The notes beneath the pieces were generated by a model. The model was not told the origin of the DNA. It saw only the letters and a program-made list of their open reading frames with translations, and did no database searches. From Natrinema caseinilyticum (GTDB lineage Archaea > Halobacteriota > Halobacteria > Halobacteriales > Natrialbaceae), in NCBI RefSeq assembly GCF_024227435.1, contig NZ_CP100445.1:124001-188000 (forward strand): a stretch of 64,000 nt of DNA. Direction: 5' to 3'. A program made the translations under genes and the position numbers. Positions 34,731 to 43,866 of this stretch are shown piece after piece (positions within the stretch are counted from its first letter, which is position 1; every line of letters begins with the position of its first letter).

Positions 34731-35030
34731 ATGGCGAGCAGACAACAACTAACGGAACAGGAAGTGACCGAACAGGAACCACAAGCGGTCGGCGAACAGG
34801 CGATGGGCCCCGCAGTCCTCGCATCGGCCGCATCGGTCGGCCTTTCGTTGTACTACTATTTCTTCCGCGGGGAGCGAGAGCTCGGGACCTTCGTCGGTCT
34901 CTGGCCGCCGACGATACTCGCGTTCGCGAGTTACTTCAACCAGCGGCAGATGCAAAATCAACTCAACACCCTGACCCAGCCGGGAGCGACGCTACGGAAC
35001 GCGATCGACTCGGTGATGGGGAACCGGTGA
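34731..35030 (+). CDS. Small two-TM haloarchaeal membrane protein
   Basis: 99 residues from ATG 34731. The first 20 residues are Gln/Glu-rich, then hydrophobic segments at about residues 24-43 (PAVLASAASVGLSLYYYFF) and 51-70 (FVGLWPPTILAFASYF) are separated by a short loop. The C-terminal 30 residues look helical (QRQMQNQLNTLTQPGATLRN). No family name is known to me. It has no operon partner; the function is unknown. Confidence 0.72.
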   Translation: MASRQQLTEQEVTEQEPQAVGEQAMGPAVLASAASVGLSLYYYFFRGERELGTFVGLWPPTILAFASYFNQRQMQNQLNTLTQPGATLRNAIDSVMGNR

Positions 35031-35203
35031 GGCGAAGCAATACCCGCGTTCTGATCGCTGCGTAGCCCTTCGCACACGCACAGGGGCTAGCGTTAATCTG
35101 GCCATCGGGCACCATCGACGGTCCCCCATCCTGTGATACCATTGGTTATTTTGTTTCGATCAGCGTGTCATAGAATTCTTCTCGTCCGGTTCGAAGTGAC
35201 CGA

Positions 35204-35268
35204 AGTGATAGATACAGGTAACGGTCCTATCAGGCTGTGATTTCATATTTCGAGGAAAATCTATCACT
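35204..35268. repeat. 10-base inverted repeat upstream of the MFS gene
   Basis: AGTGATAGAT (35204-35213) and ATCTATCACT (35259-35268) are perfect complements 45 bases apart, ending 34 bases before the MFS ATG. The region is more AT-rich than its surroundings. It may be an operator or the edge of an inserted segment. Confidence 0.5.
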
Positions 35269-35302
35269 CGCTTCCCCGTCAACCTCAGTCGGTGACAGCT
35301 GA

Positions 35303-36552
35303 ATGGCCCTCTCTTTCGAGTCGAGGCGAGTGTTGTTTCGTAATCGGTTGTTTCGCCGGTTATTCGGTGGGCACATCGTTAGTGTGGCCGGCGATGCACT
35401 CTATCTCGTCGCGGCGCTCTGGCTCGTCTACACGCTCACCGGCTCATCCACGTATACCGGGCTCGCCGGCGCACTTATCCGAGCGCCACGTCTCTTCCGG
35501 GCCTTTACCGGTCCCCTCGTTGACCGGTGGCCGCTCCGTATTATCCTCGTGCTCTCTGAAGTGGTACAGGGAATCATTATCCTCGCAGTCCCGCTCGCGG
35601 CTGCATTCGGGAACCTACAAGTTTCCGTCGTGCTCGCCGTGCTCCCGGTTGTCGCGTTTGTTGGACAATTCGCCGGCCCCGCCCAGAGCGCAACCCTGCC
35701 ACGGGTCATCGACCAGGAGAACATGGTGTCCACCAATTCGACCATCCAGTTCTCGACCCAAAGCGTGCAAGCCATCACCCGGGCGGTTGCAGGGGCGGCG
35801 ATTGCCGCTATCGGTGCGGTCGCTCTCTTCCTCGTCGATGCGATAACCTTCGCGGTCGCCGCCGTGACGTTCGCTACCATCACAATCCCAGGTGACGAAA
35901 CCGCTGAGAATTCGCTCCCCACACGGTCTGAATACGTCGCGCAGTTACGGGCGGGCGTAGCCTTGCTTCGTGAGTCGGTGCTCGGTCATATGGTCGTGGC
36001 CGTCGCCGGACTAACCTTGTTCTCGAGTGCAGCGATGGCGGTCCTCCCAGCTTTCGCGGCATCGGTTGGTGGCCCCGGAACGTATGGCTTCTTTCTGGCG
36101 GCCTTCGCGGTCGGCACACTAACTGGGACGTTGCTCGCTGGACACATCGATACATTTCCGACTGGACACATGGTTATTCTGGGATTCGTGCTTGCTGCGC
36201 TCAATTGGACTACTGCTGTCGTGGTTTCCCGGGTGCCACTCGCTGTGGCCTTCTTCGCATTGGCGTATGTCCGATTGGTGGATATAATGTTCTCGCAATG
36301 TCGGCCCTGCAGGTTGGAGTCCCTGACGAGATGGTGGGACGCGTATCGGCAGTGACCGGGAGCCTCGTAGGGGTCGCTGGGCTATTTGGCATGCTCGCCG
36401 GTGGCATCGGTGGCGACACATTCGGGCCGGTCTCCGTCCTATTCACCGCTAGCATCGGCTTCGCGACAGCAGCAATCTACTGGGTTGGAGTTCCGGCCCT
36501 CCGAACCTTCCCAGCCATCACCAATCTCGAACCAGGAGAGTTCGCCTCCTAA
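35303..36552 (+). pseudogene. MFS transporter gene broken by one frameshift
   Basis: The first frame from ATG 35303 encodes about 320 residues of a major-facilitator protein (LFRRLFGGHIVSVAGDALYL, a RVIDQENMVSTNSTIQF linker, about nine helices). Near 36269 the membrane pattern stops. It continues in the next frame as PIGGYNVLAMSALQVGVPDE then MVGRVSAVTGSLVGVAGLFG and a last helix to the stop at 36552. One base gained or two lost repairs it to about 415 residues. It resembles the MFS carriers of the macrolide-efflux/enterobactin-exporter style. Lower GC than neighbours suggests transfer. Confidence 0.75.
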
Positions 36553-36726
36553 CCGAAAGTAGCAGGTACCGTCTGTCCCAAGGCTTACGTTCGCACACGT
36601 ATCTAACAGCCATCTCGCTGAAGACCAGGTAGAACTCGATTCCTCAGGAATAATCCTATGACATGTTTTCTATTGCTGTCGAGTCCCCGTCAAACCTAAA
36701 TACCCCCTCGCCGAAAGCCGAATCAG

Positions 36727-36954
36727 ATGCCGAAAGTAGAGATCACCATACCGGAACACCTCGAGATGCAAATCGCCCAGATGGTCGAGCGTGGCGAATT
36801 CGTCAACCGTGAGGAGGCGATCGAGGACCTCCTCTCGACGGGGATCAAAGCCTACAAGACCAGCGGACCGATGGACGAAGACGAAGCGGGCACCGGCGGA
36901 ACTGGCCTCGAAGACGACGGGATGATGGGCCACGACGACGAATACGTCTTCTAA
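36727..36954 (+). CDS. Ribbon-helix-helix (CopG-like) regulator
   Basis: 75 residues. The N-terminal 45 residues (PKVEITIPEHLEMQIAQMVE and RGEFVNREEAIEDLLSTGIK) form a strand-helix-helix RHH DNA-binding domain that would dimerise. The rest is an acidic, Gly/Met-rich tail (about 48-75). It is related in style to small RHH regulators conserved in haloarchaea, including the CdrS-type cell-division regulators, but I cannot assign it to that gene. A CTAAATA element about 25-30 bases before the ATG suggests a leaderless transcript. Confidence 0.85.
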   Translation: MPKVEITIPEHLEMQIAQMVERGEFVNREEAIEDLLSTGIKAYKTSGPMDEDEAGTGGTGLEDDGMMGHDDEYVF

Positions 36955-36955
36955 C

Positions 36956-37132
36956 TTATACGCCGACGGTCACGAGCGGGATTCCGAACGCGATTGCCGC
37001 ACCGACCACAGCGACGGCCCCGCCGATCACCACGTCGCGCGACGAGTACTCGCTCATCGGGGCCGTCGTTCGCTCAGCGTCGAGGTCGTGCCCGACGTCG
37101 GCTCCTGAATCCGCTTCGGTGTCGTCAGTCAT
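36956..37132 (-). CDS. 58-residue single-TM protein
   Basis: ATG 37132 to TAA 36956-36958. The product begins MTDDTEADSGADVGHDLDAE, then RTTAPMSEYSSRDV, and ends in one hydrophobic helix (about residues 35-57, VVIGGAVAVVGAAIAFGIPL). This acidic-head plus C-terminal helix layout, with TAPM before the helix, is common among tiny conserved haloarchaeal membrane proteins. It is convergent with the RHH gene and ends one base after that gene's stop. Function unknown. Confidence 0.68.
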   Translation of the reverse strand: MTDDTEADSGADVGHDLDAERTTAPMSEYSSRDVVIGGAVAVVGAAIAFGIPLVTVGV

Positions 37133-37290
37133 ACTCGGCCGTTCACGACGCCGTCACTTAAACGCACTCACACGGCGCTGACCGTCCGCTCGGACCGCAG
37201 CGCTCGCGTCACAGCGTCGTGTGTCGTCGCCGCCCCGAGCGATCCAGATTCCTTTACTACCCTCGGCCCGAATCACCCGATAGGAACCAC

Positions 37291-38106
37291 ATGGTACTGA
37301 CCAAACGAGTCATCCCGTGTATCGACGTGGATCTGGACGACGACGGGAACCCCGCCGTCTATACCGGCGTCAACTTCGAGGACCTCGAGTACACCGGCGA
37401 TCCGGTCGAGATGGCGCGCGCGTACAACCGCGCGGGCGCCGACGAATTCGTCTTCCTCGACATCACCGCGTCCGCGGACGGTCGCGAGACGATGCTCGAC
37501 GTCGTCGAGCGCGTCGCCGACGAGGTTTTCATACCCCTGACCGTCGGCGGTGGCATCCGGACGACCGAGGACATCAAAGAAACGCTCAGAGCCGGTGCGG
37601 ACAAGGTTTCGATCACGACCGGCGCACTCGAGCGACCGGAACTGGTAAACGAAGGCGCCAGGGCGTTCGGCAGTCAGTGTATCGTCATCAGCGTCGACGC
37701 CAGACGGCGGTTCGACGAGGACGGCGAACACTACGTCGAGATCGATGGCGAATCCTGCTGGTTCGAATGTACGAAGAAAGGCGGCCGCGAAGGGACCGGA
37801 ACCGACGTCCTCGAGTGGGCCGGCGAGGCAGAGTCTCGCGGCGCAGGTGAGTTGTTCGTCAACTCGATCGACAAGGATGGGACGAAAGACGGCTACGATC
37901 TCCCGCTGACCGCGGCCGTCTGCGAGACCGTCGACACGCCGGTCATCGCATCCTCGGGCTGCGGTAGTCCCGAGGATATGTACGACGTGTTCACCGAGGC
38001 CGGCGCCGACGCCGGACTCGCCGCTTCGATATTCCACTTCGACGAGTACTCGATCGAAGAAACGAAAGCCTATCTCGACGATCACGGGGTTCCGGTTCGA
38101 CGCTGA
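37291..38106 (+). CDS. hisF: Imidazole glycerol phosphate synthase cyclase subunit
   Basis: 271 residues from ATG 37291, beginning [20 protein letters not shown] with the catalytic Asp in [17 protein letters not shown] and [14 protein letters not shown] are the two phosphate-binding loops, and ISVDARR holds the second catalytic Asp. HisF uses ammonia from HisH to make imidazole glycerol phosphate and AICAR in histidine synthesis. No other his gene sits beside it, but a HisG-like protein is encoded at 50475-51401. The frame extends upstream to 37219 without similarity. Confidence 0.95.
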   Translation: MVLTKRVIPCIDVDLDDDGNPAVYTGVNFEDLEYTGDPVEMARAYNRAGADEFVFLDITASADGRETMLDVVERVADEVFIPLTVGGGIRTTEDIKETLRAGADKVSITTGALERPELVNEGARAFGSQCIVISVDARRRFDEDGEHYVEIDGESCWFECTKKGGREGTGTDVLEWAGEAESRGAGELFVNSIDKDGTKDGYDLPLTAAVCETVDTPVIASSGCGSPEDMYDVFTEAGADAGLAASIFHFDEYSIEETKAYLDDHGVPVRR

Positions 38107-38187
38107 CGGCGGGACGGATACCCATCGTCTCCGTTCCGACGGTCGGAATCTGTCCGGACGGCCCGGCGCCGTTCCGCGTTCCGTACG

Positions 38188-38193
38188 TTTATA
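38188..38193 (+). promoter_or_regulatory. TATA box for the zinc-ribbon protein gene
   Basis: TTTATA lies about 27 bases before the GTG at 38219. This supports a leaderless transcript beginning at or next to that GTG, and so supports the start choice. Confidence 0.55.
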
Positions 38194-38218
38194 CCGTCGT
38201 GGTCCTCGATTTCTCTCT

Positions 38219-39085
38219 GTGAAGTGGCGGTGTACGCGGTGTGGCAAACCCCACGCGCGGAACGATCCACCCTGTACTGCCTGCGGGCACACCACGTTCG
38301 AGCGGGCGGTCGTCCGTGCGGACGAGGTGACTGAGACCGAGAGCGGTCAGTCTCCGGATTCGACGGCGACTGAAACCGTCGACACCGGCCCCGAGTACGT
38401 CTGGGCGTGTTCGAACTGCGGCCGTCAACACGTGCGGAACAGCCCGCCGTGTTCCCGCTGTGGCAGTCCGGATCTCGAGAAGGTAGAACAGACCTACGAC
38501 GGTCTCGAGCGCGATCTCACCACGCCGAGCTGGCTCGACGTTGCCAGGCCTTACCTCCCGATTCTCGCCGGTATCGGGCTGGTGATCGCGCTGTTCGCGA
38601 CGGGTGTCGTATCGCCGTCGATGCTGCCGGGGATCGGCCCTCCGACACCGCCCGACGCGCCCGGGCAGGGTGCCGAGGCCGCGGGGATCGACCTCGAGGC
38701 TGCGGAACGCGAGGTTCACGAGAGACTCGAGGCCGAGCGCAACTCCGGGGAGCGGCGACGGTTCGACGACGGGCTCGCGGCCTACGCGGAGTACCAGAAC
38801 CGTGGGCTGGTCGCGGTCGAATTCGACGACGCGGAGCCAACCGGCGTCAGCCCCGGCGAGTTCGGACACTCCTGCGGTGACGTCACGCCGGTCGGTGCGC
38901 CGCTGGTCGCCTCCGAGATATCGATCGACTCGGACGACGATGAGGGAGCGTTCGCAACGGCCGTTGCCGACGCGCTCCTCTCGTCGCGATTCGAAGAGGC
39001 GGTCCGATCGGGCTACGACGCCGAGGGGATCGACATCCACGTCGCACCGAACGGTGATCTGTACGTCTTCTACGCGGTGTGTTGA
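38219..39085 (+). CDS. Membrane protein with two zinc ribbons
   Basis: 288 residues from GTG 38219. Two zinc ribbons, CTRCGKPHARNDPPCTACG (about residues 5-23) and CSNCGRQHVRNSPPCSRCG (about 63-81), are near copies. A membrane helix follows (about 109-135, PYLPILAGIGLVIALFATGV). The C-terminal 150 residues form a soluble alpha/beta domain with VHERLEAERNSGERRRF and YDAEGIDIHVAPNGDLYVFY. This last part resembles the CAP/SCP-type domains found in haloarchaea, but the match is loose. Function unknown. Confidence 0.78.
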   Translation: MKWRCTRCGKPHARNDPPCTACGHTTFERAVVRADEVTETESGQSPDSTATETVDTGPEYVWACSNCGRQHVRNSPPCSRCGSPDLEKVEQTYDGLERDLTTPSWLDVARPYLPILAGIGLVIALFATGVVSPSMLPGIGPPTPPDAPGQGAEAAGIDLEAAEREVHERLEAERNSGERRRFDDGLAAYAEYQNRGLVAVEFDDAEPTGVSPGEFGHSCGDVTPVGAPLVASEISIDSDDDEGAFATAVADALLSSRFEEAVRSGYDAEGIDIHVAPNGDLYVFYAVC

Positions 39086-39248
39086 CTGCTGTTGGCCTGC
39101 CCGTCCGGCCGACTTCGAGTGAGCGGGACGGAACACCCTCGCGAAGGTGCGAGGTGCGCAGTACGAGACGAGACGGAAAAACGGGGTTACGAGACGAAGA
39201 GAAAGGCGGGAACGAGCGACGGGAAATCGAGAGACGCCTGCGGACGGC

Positions 39249-39533
39249 TCAGGCCGCTGCCTCGAACGCGTCCCGAAACGACCGCGCCTTTCGGCGGACC
39301 GTCACGGCCGCCTCTTCGAGGCATTCGAGCGGGTCGGCGCCCCCCTCGGTTTTGACCGTCAGGATCGGTTCGGTCTGGCCGCCCGATTGTTCCGGATTGA
39401 CGTCGTAAGTCGCTGCGCTGACGTCGTCGTGTTCGAGCAATGCGCCCTTGAGGACGTTCATGAACGTGTGGTCCTCGCCGGCGATCTCGATGGAGAGTTC
39501 GTCCTCGGTGCTCTCGGTGACCCGCAGTTCCAT
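39249..39533 (-). CDS. rpo11: DNA-directed RNA polymerase subunit L (Rpo11)
   Basis: 94 residues from ATG 39533, starting [20 protein letters not shown] with [20 protein letters not shown] and the C-terminal helix after [14 protein letters not shown]. This is the complete archaeal Rpo11/L, which pairs with Rpo3/D to assemble the polymerase core. The longer upstream frame has no similarity. It is divergent from the rhomboid protease gene across 190 bases. Confidence 0.95.
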   Translation of the reverse strand: MELRVTESTEDELSIEIAGEDHTFMNVLKGALLEHDDVSAATYDVNPEQSGGQTEPILTVKTEGGADPLECLEEAAVTVRRKARSFRDAFEAAA

Positions 39534-39722
39534 GTCACCCAGTCCGTCCGTCGACTGCTTGTACCTTTCGAAGCAGACCCTCGTCGACCGCCCACCCGAG
39601 TCTGTCCCGGCGACGCGGTTCGTCCGTCCCGTCGAGACGCCACCCGATTCACCGGGCGGTTGCGCCTCAAGCGCCGTCCGGTGAAGGCAAATCACTATAC
39701 GCGTCCGTTCGAACCACGGACT

Positions 39723-41564
39723 ATGCGCTCGCTTCCGGTCTTGCTGGCGGTCGCCGTCGCCGCGACGGTAGCGGGGTCGATCGCGATCGTCGGGCGGATT
39801 CACGATCCGGAACGGAACTGGCGCGGCCGAGCGGCGGAACGGCTCGTCTACGGTGTTCCGTGGGGGTCGGTCGTCGTGATCGTCTTCGTGCTCTGCGTCT
39901 ATCTGTTCGTCCAGAGCGGATTCGAAGATTTCGACGATCCCGTGACGATCCCCTTCCGGACGTGGTCGTATTTCTACCCGCTCGGAATGGTCACGGCCCC
40001 GTTTTCCCACGCCGGACCCGGGCACCTCCTCGGAAATCTGGCCGGGACCGTCGTCGTCGCGCCGATCGCTGAATACGCCTGGGGACACTATCCCGACGGT
40101 CGTGATCGACACCAGGCGGCCTCGTGGTGGACCGATCCTCGAGTCCGAGCGTTCGCGGTGTTCCCGCTCGCGGTCATCGGGATCGGACTGATGACGAGTC
40201 TGTTCGCGCTCGGTCCCGTGATCGGCTTCTCGGGGGTCGTCTTCGCGCTCGCCGGCTTCGCCATCGTTCACTATCCGATCGTGACGATCGTCGCCACGTT
40301 AGGCGTTCAGGGCGTCGTACAACGGCTCTATTACGCGCTCCAGGAGCCGATCCGTATCTACACCGTCGAACCGAGTCCGCCCACGGCACCCTGGTGGGCG
40401 GGAATCGCTATCCAGGCCCACGCCCTCGGGCTCTTTCTCGGCTTCGTCCTCGGGATCGTCCTCCTCGAGCGTCGGGACACCCGCCCCGATCCGTTCCGAC
40501 TCTGGCTCGCCGTCCTCCTCTTCGGCTTCTCGAAGGGGCTGTGGGCGATCTACTGGTTCGGTGCCGACGACTCCTTCGTGCTCTTTCAGGGCCCCGGCGT
40601 CGCCATCGTCTCGGTCCTCGCGCTCGTCGTCACGCTCGCGATAGCCGGACCGGAGAACTCCCTGGTTCCGTCCCGACTCGAACGACTGTTTCCGGGACGG
40701 CGCCGGCCGTTCGGAGGATCGGACGACGACGCGCGACAGTCCGTTCGGCGCCCGCTCGAGTTGGTCGGGGCGGGAGACGGCGACGGCGCCATCAGGGCCA
40801 GGATCGGTCGTATCGAAGCGATCGCGAGCGGAACGCAACAGCGGGACCGCGAGTCGTCACTCCGATCCGCCCTGACCGGCCAGGGAGTCGCGTTTCTGGC
40901 GGTCGTCGGCGTTCTGGCGATCCTCGTCGGCGTAGCTATCCCGCCCAACTTCCTCGTCGTGGAGGACGCGACTGCGTCCTCGGACGCCGCCGTGCAGATC
41001 GATGATTACACCGTGGAATACGTCGAGGGAGTTCCGAACGGCCTCGTCAATGGTATCGGTATCGAAGCGTTCGAGAGCGACGAGGGCCTCGAGTCCAGCG
41101 GCGTAATCGTCGCGAGCGAACAGCGTGCCGTCTGGTTCGAGGCGGTTAGCACCCAGCGGCTCGCATTTACCGGCGAGGAGACGGTTTACGTCGGGGGCCC
41201 CGGCTGGCGAGAAGCGGTACACGTCGAGCGCACCGGGTGGGAACCGGTCGGCAACGAAACGGTCTATCAAGTCTGGCTCTGGAAGGGCGACACGGATCGC
41301 AGACTCGCGTACGAATCCAACGATTCGCGCGCCGAGGTCCGGGTCGCAGGGAGAAACGTGACAATCGGCTCCGAGGACGGCGAGTTCGTCCTCGCGGTCG
41401 ACCCGAGCGGGATCGGCGCCGATTCGACGGCACCGTTTCCGGACGAAAACGAGTCGACGAGCGTCGGCGGACTCCTCTTCGAACGCCAGAACGAGACGGT
41501 TTACGCGGCCGCCGACGGGACGCGGGTCGCGGTCGCGAGCGAGGAAACGTACAACGGATACTGA
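39723..41564 (+). CDS. Rhomboid-family intramembrane protease with large C-terminal domain
   Basis: 613 residues from ATG 39723. Rhomboid features: [13 protein letters not shown] with the conserved His/Asn (about 96-108), the catalytic Ser in [13 protein letters not shown] (about 170) and the His in [12 protein letters not shown] (about 233). These cut membrane proteins within the bilayer. Unlike a plain rhomboid it continues with a cytoplasmic linker (about 320-390), another membrane helix (about 395-420) and about 190 residues of beta-rich, probably extracellular domain. TATA-like ACTATA lies about 30 bases upstream. Confidence 0.88.
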   Translation: MRSLPVLLAVAVAATVAGSIAIVGRIHDPERNWRGRAAERLVYGVPWGSVVVIVFVLCVYLFVQSGFEDFDDPVTIPFRTWSYFYPLGMVTAPFSHAGPGHLLGNLAGTVVVAPIAEYAWGHYPDGRDRHQAASWWTDPRVRAFAVFPLAVIGIGLMTSLFALGPVIGFSGVVFALAGFAIVHYPIVTIVATLGVQGVVQRLYYALQEPIRIYTVEPSPPTAPWWAGIAIQAHALGLFLGFVLGIVLLERRDTRPDPFRLWLAVLLFGFSKGLWAIYWFGADDSFVLFQGPGVAIVSVLALVVTLAIAGPENSLVPSRLERLFPGRRRPFGGSDDDARQSVRRPLELVGAGDGDGAIRARIGRIEAIASGTQQRDRESSLRSALTGQGVAFLAVVGVLAILVGVAIPPNFLVVEDATASSDAAVQIDDYTVEYVEGVPNGLVNGIGIEAFESDEGLESSGVIVASEQRAVWFEAVSTQRLAFTGEETVYVGGPGWREAVHVERTGWEPVGNETVYQVWLWKGDTDRRLAYESNDSRAEVRVAGRNVTIGSEDGEFVLAVDPSGIGADSTAPFPDENESTSVGGLLFERQNETVYAAADGTRVAVASEETYNGY

Positions 41565-41623
41565 CCGCCGGAGCCCGCCGGTGGTGCCGTCGTTCGGGGC
41601 CGATTCGAGTGACTCACACGAGA

Positions 41624-41669
41624 ACGGCACGCGGACGCGGGAGAGGGCACGGCACGCGGACGCGGGAGA
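41624..41669. repeat. Short tandem repeat (21-base unit, period 25)
   Basis: A 21-base unit beginning ACGGCACGCGGACGCGG is present exactly twice, at 41624-41644 and 41649-41669. It lies between the convergent ends of the rhomboid and methyltransferase genes. Confidence 0.7.
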
Positions 41670-41743
41670 ATCGATCGGCGTTCCCTCCGGCACACGGGCC
41701 TCGAGCGAACTCGAGTACTACGGGTGAGCGGGCGTCCCGATCG

Positions 41744-42388
41744 CTACTCCCGCTCGTCCCATTCGATCCGGAAGACCTCCGCCTCGAGCGTTTCCTCCGC
41801 GGTCGTGTGAAACGCGAACCGCCTCGGAATCGGGAACGCTGCGCGGAATGCGTGGGTCACCGTCCCGCCCTCGTCGTCGGCGAACGACTCGACGAACGCC
41901 TGGCTTCCTTCGTTGTGGATCGTATAGGAGACGGCGCCGATCTCGGCCGCCGTCTCGAGGAACCGACGGTCGGCGTGTCGGTTCCCACGCTGTGCGCCGA
42001 AAGGCGGGTTCGAAAGGACCGTCGTGTCCGTGACCGAGAACGGGTGTCGAGCGACGTCCCCGCGTACCCACTCGACTCGGGGTTCGTCGCCGCAGTCCGC
42101 CGCAACCGCGCGGACGTTTCGACGGGCCACTTCGAGCGCCTCGACGTCGACGTCGATCCCGACGACGCGGTCGGCTCCGGCGAGGGACGCACCGATCGCG
42201 AGCATACCCGTTCCGGTGCCGAGGTCGACGACCTGTGCGCCGAGGTCTCCCTGCAACTGCGCCAGGTGACAGAGGTGGGACGCGAGCTCGGGCGGCGTCA
42301 GATACTGCTCCAGACGAGCCGACGGCTCGGTAAAATCCGCGACCGACTCGAGGCGCCGAGCGACCGTTCGCCGTGCGAGGCCCGACAT
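41744..42388 (-). CDS. METTL5-like adenine-N6 RNA methyltransferase
   Basis: 214 residues. The SAM-binding motif VVDLGTGTGMLAIGASLAGA (about residues 53-72) and the acidic loop VVGIDVDVEAL are followed by TVLSNPPFGAQR (about 125-136), the NPPF catalytic motif of N6-adenine methyltransferases. The N-terminal LEQYLTPPELASHLCH matches METTL5-type enzymes, which methylate an adenine in small-subunit rRNA in eukaryotes. The archaeal target is probably equivalent but unproven. It is divergent from a small zinc-ribbon gene. Confidence 0.85.
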   Translation of the reverse strand: MSGLARRTVARRLESVADFTEPSARLEQYLTPPELASHLCHLAQLQGDLGAQVVDLGTGTGMLAIGASLAGADRVVGIDVDVEALEVARRNVRAVAADCGDEPRVEWVRGDVARHPFSVTDTTVLSNPPFGAQRGNRHADRRFLETAAEIGAVSYTIHNEGSQAFVESFADDEGGTVTHAFRAAFPIPRRFAFHTTAEETLEAEVFRIEWDERE

Positions 42389-42503
42389 AGCCGGTTGTTC
42401 GGGCCTCGAGCGTAAAGGGTCTCTCGAGTTCGACCGCTCGCAGAATTCATTGCCGAATGAAATGTTCGAATAGAGTTAAGGATATCCCGTGAAAGTTACA
42501 GGT

Positions 42504-42674
42504 ATGGACGAGTGTCCACGGTGTAGGGGGCCCGTAGAAGAACTCTCGCTGGGGGAGGTGTCGACGCTCACGTGCCCGCACTGCGGGTTCGCCGACGTTC
42601 CAGTCGAGCACCAGCCCCGGCGTGAGGAGTCGGAATCCTGGCGGGACGCGTTCAATCGATTCTACGACCACTGA
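42504..42674 (+). CDS. 56-residue zinc-ribbon protein
   Basis: ATG 42504. The product starts MDECPRCRGPVEELSLGEVS and continues TLTCPHCGFADVPVEHQP, with two CxxC knuckles (CPRC and CPHC), then a charged C-terminus with SWRDAFNRFYDH. This is a compact zinc ribbon, frequent among haloarchaeal small proteins. An upstream GTG at 42489 is in frame but adds five unneeded residues. The METTL5-like gene is divergent, so both may share a short promoter region. Function unknown. Confidence 0.85.
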   Translation: MDECPRCRGPVEELSLGEVSTLTCPHCGFADVPVEHQPRREESESWRDAFNRFYDH

Positions 42675-42742
42675 CTCGCTCGTCCGGGTCGAGTCGTCAC
42701 TGTCCCGACGTGACCCCTCGTCAGAAACCACAAATACGCGTC

Positions 42743-43771
42743 TTATTCGTTCGCGGCCGCCGCTTCCGCTTCGTCGTCCTCTGCGTGATCGACGTCCTCG
42801 TCGGAACGCGCGGCGACGAGGCCGCCCCGTGCGACACTGTACAGCGGTTCGTTCGCGTGCGTGACGCCACTGATCGAGAACGGGATATTTGCCTCCTCCA
42901 GGTGGTCGCGGAACAGTGCCTCGAACCCGCTCGGGCTCGAGGTACCACCGGTAACGACGACGGGAACGTCGAGCCCTTCTTCGACGTCTTCCTCGTCGAC
43001 TTCTGTGACGATGTTCTCGATAACGTAGTCGAGTAGGTTTTCGTAGTAGATCGACAGCGCTCCTTCGACACCGCCGACGTCGGTCGTGAAGTCGAGTTCG
43101 AAGTCGTCTTCCTTGATGGACGTGACCTTGTCGACGGGCGTGCCGGTCGCGCGCGCGGCTTGCTCGTCGACCCAGTCGCCACCGCGTGCGACGGAGAACT
43201 TCATCACGGGGACAGCGTAGTAGGCCAAACAGACGTTCGTCATGCCGGCGCCGAACGAGATTCCGAGGCCGGTGAAGTTGTTGTCCGCGAGTTCGGAGTA
43301 GATGACCGACATTCCTTCGTTGATGGGTTCGGCATCGTATCCCATATCGTCGAGGAAGGACTCGATCGTTTTCTGGTGATAGAGCGTCGAAAGTTCGGAA
43401 TCGATCGGGTCCGCGGGTGTCGAAAAGTAGAGCTTTTCGTCGGGATACGCGGGTTCGCCGACGACCTGTTCGATGATGAGTTTCATCATCGGGATCGCGC
43501 TCTGTTCGTCGTTCGAGAGGATCCCGTGTTTCATCGGGCGGCGCGTCTCCTTGTTGAAGATGTTCGCGAAATTGAGCGCGTCGTCACCGACGACGTACAC
43601 TTTGTCGTCCTTTCGGATGTGAAGTACTTCGCTTCGCGAGAGCATCTGCTCGGCCATGTCCGAGTACTCGATCTCTACGAAGGAGTTACGCTGTTGCACG
43701 AAAACCGTATCGTTCCCATCCTGCTGTGCTGACAGGATGTTCATCGTTCCAACGTCTAGGCCTTTGGCCAT
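42743..43771 (-). CDS. Salactin-type actin homologue
   Basis: 342 residues from ATG 43771. It begins [20 protein letters not shown], the phosphate-1 loop of the actin/Hsp70 fold, then has a second phosphate loop ([20 protein letters not shown], about residues 171-190) and an adenosine motif ([20 protein letters not shown], about 274-293). An acidic Asp/Glu/Ala tail ends it. Sequence style and length match salactin, a dynamically unstable actin homologue described in Halobacterium. It would bind ATP and form filaments. The minus-strand TTTATAA at 43795-43802 suggests a leaderless transcript. A membrane protein gene (43867-44796) lies upstream on the same strand. Confidence 0.82.
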   Translation of the reverse strand: MAKGLDVGTMNILSAQQDGNDTVFVQQRNSFVEIEYSDMAEQMLSRSEVLHIRKDDKVYVVGDDALNFANIFNKETRRPMKHGILSNDEQSAIPMMKLIIEQVVGEPAYPDEKLYFSTPADPIDSELSTLYHQKTIESFLDDMGYDAEPINEGMSVIYSELADNNFTGLGISFGAGMTNVCLAYYAVPVMKFSVARGGDWVDEQAARATGTPVDKVTSIKEDDFELDFTTDVGGVEGALSIYYENLLDYVIENIVTEVDEEDVEEGLDVPVVVTGGTSSPSGFEALFRDHLEEANIPFSISGVTHANEPLYSVARGGLVAARSDEDVDHAEDDEAEAAAANE

Positions 43772-43794
43772 GCAGTGGTAAGGAAACCATCGGA

Positions 43795-43802
43795 TTATAA
43801 AT
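43795..43802 (-). promoter_or_regulatory. TATA box of the salactin-type gene
   Basis: On the minus strand the sequence reads ATTTATAA about 27 bases upstream of the ATG at 43771. This fits transcription starting at the start codon itself and separates the gene from the upstream membrane gene. Confidence 0.6.
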
Positions 43803-43866
43803 CTATGTGCGCACTTCAATAACTGATACTACGAACGAAGACATAATTACTTTCGAACGACGCCCT

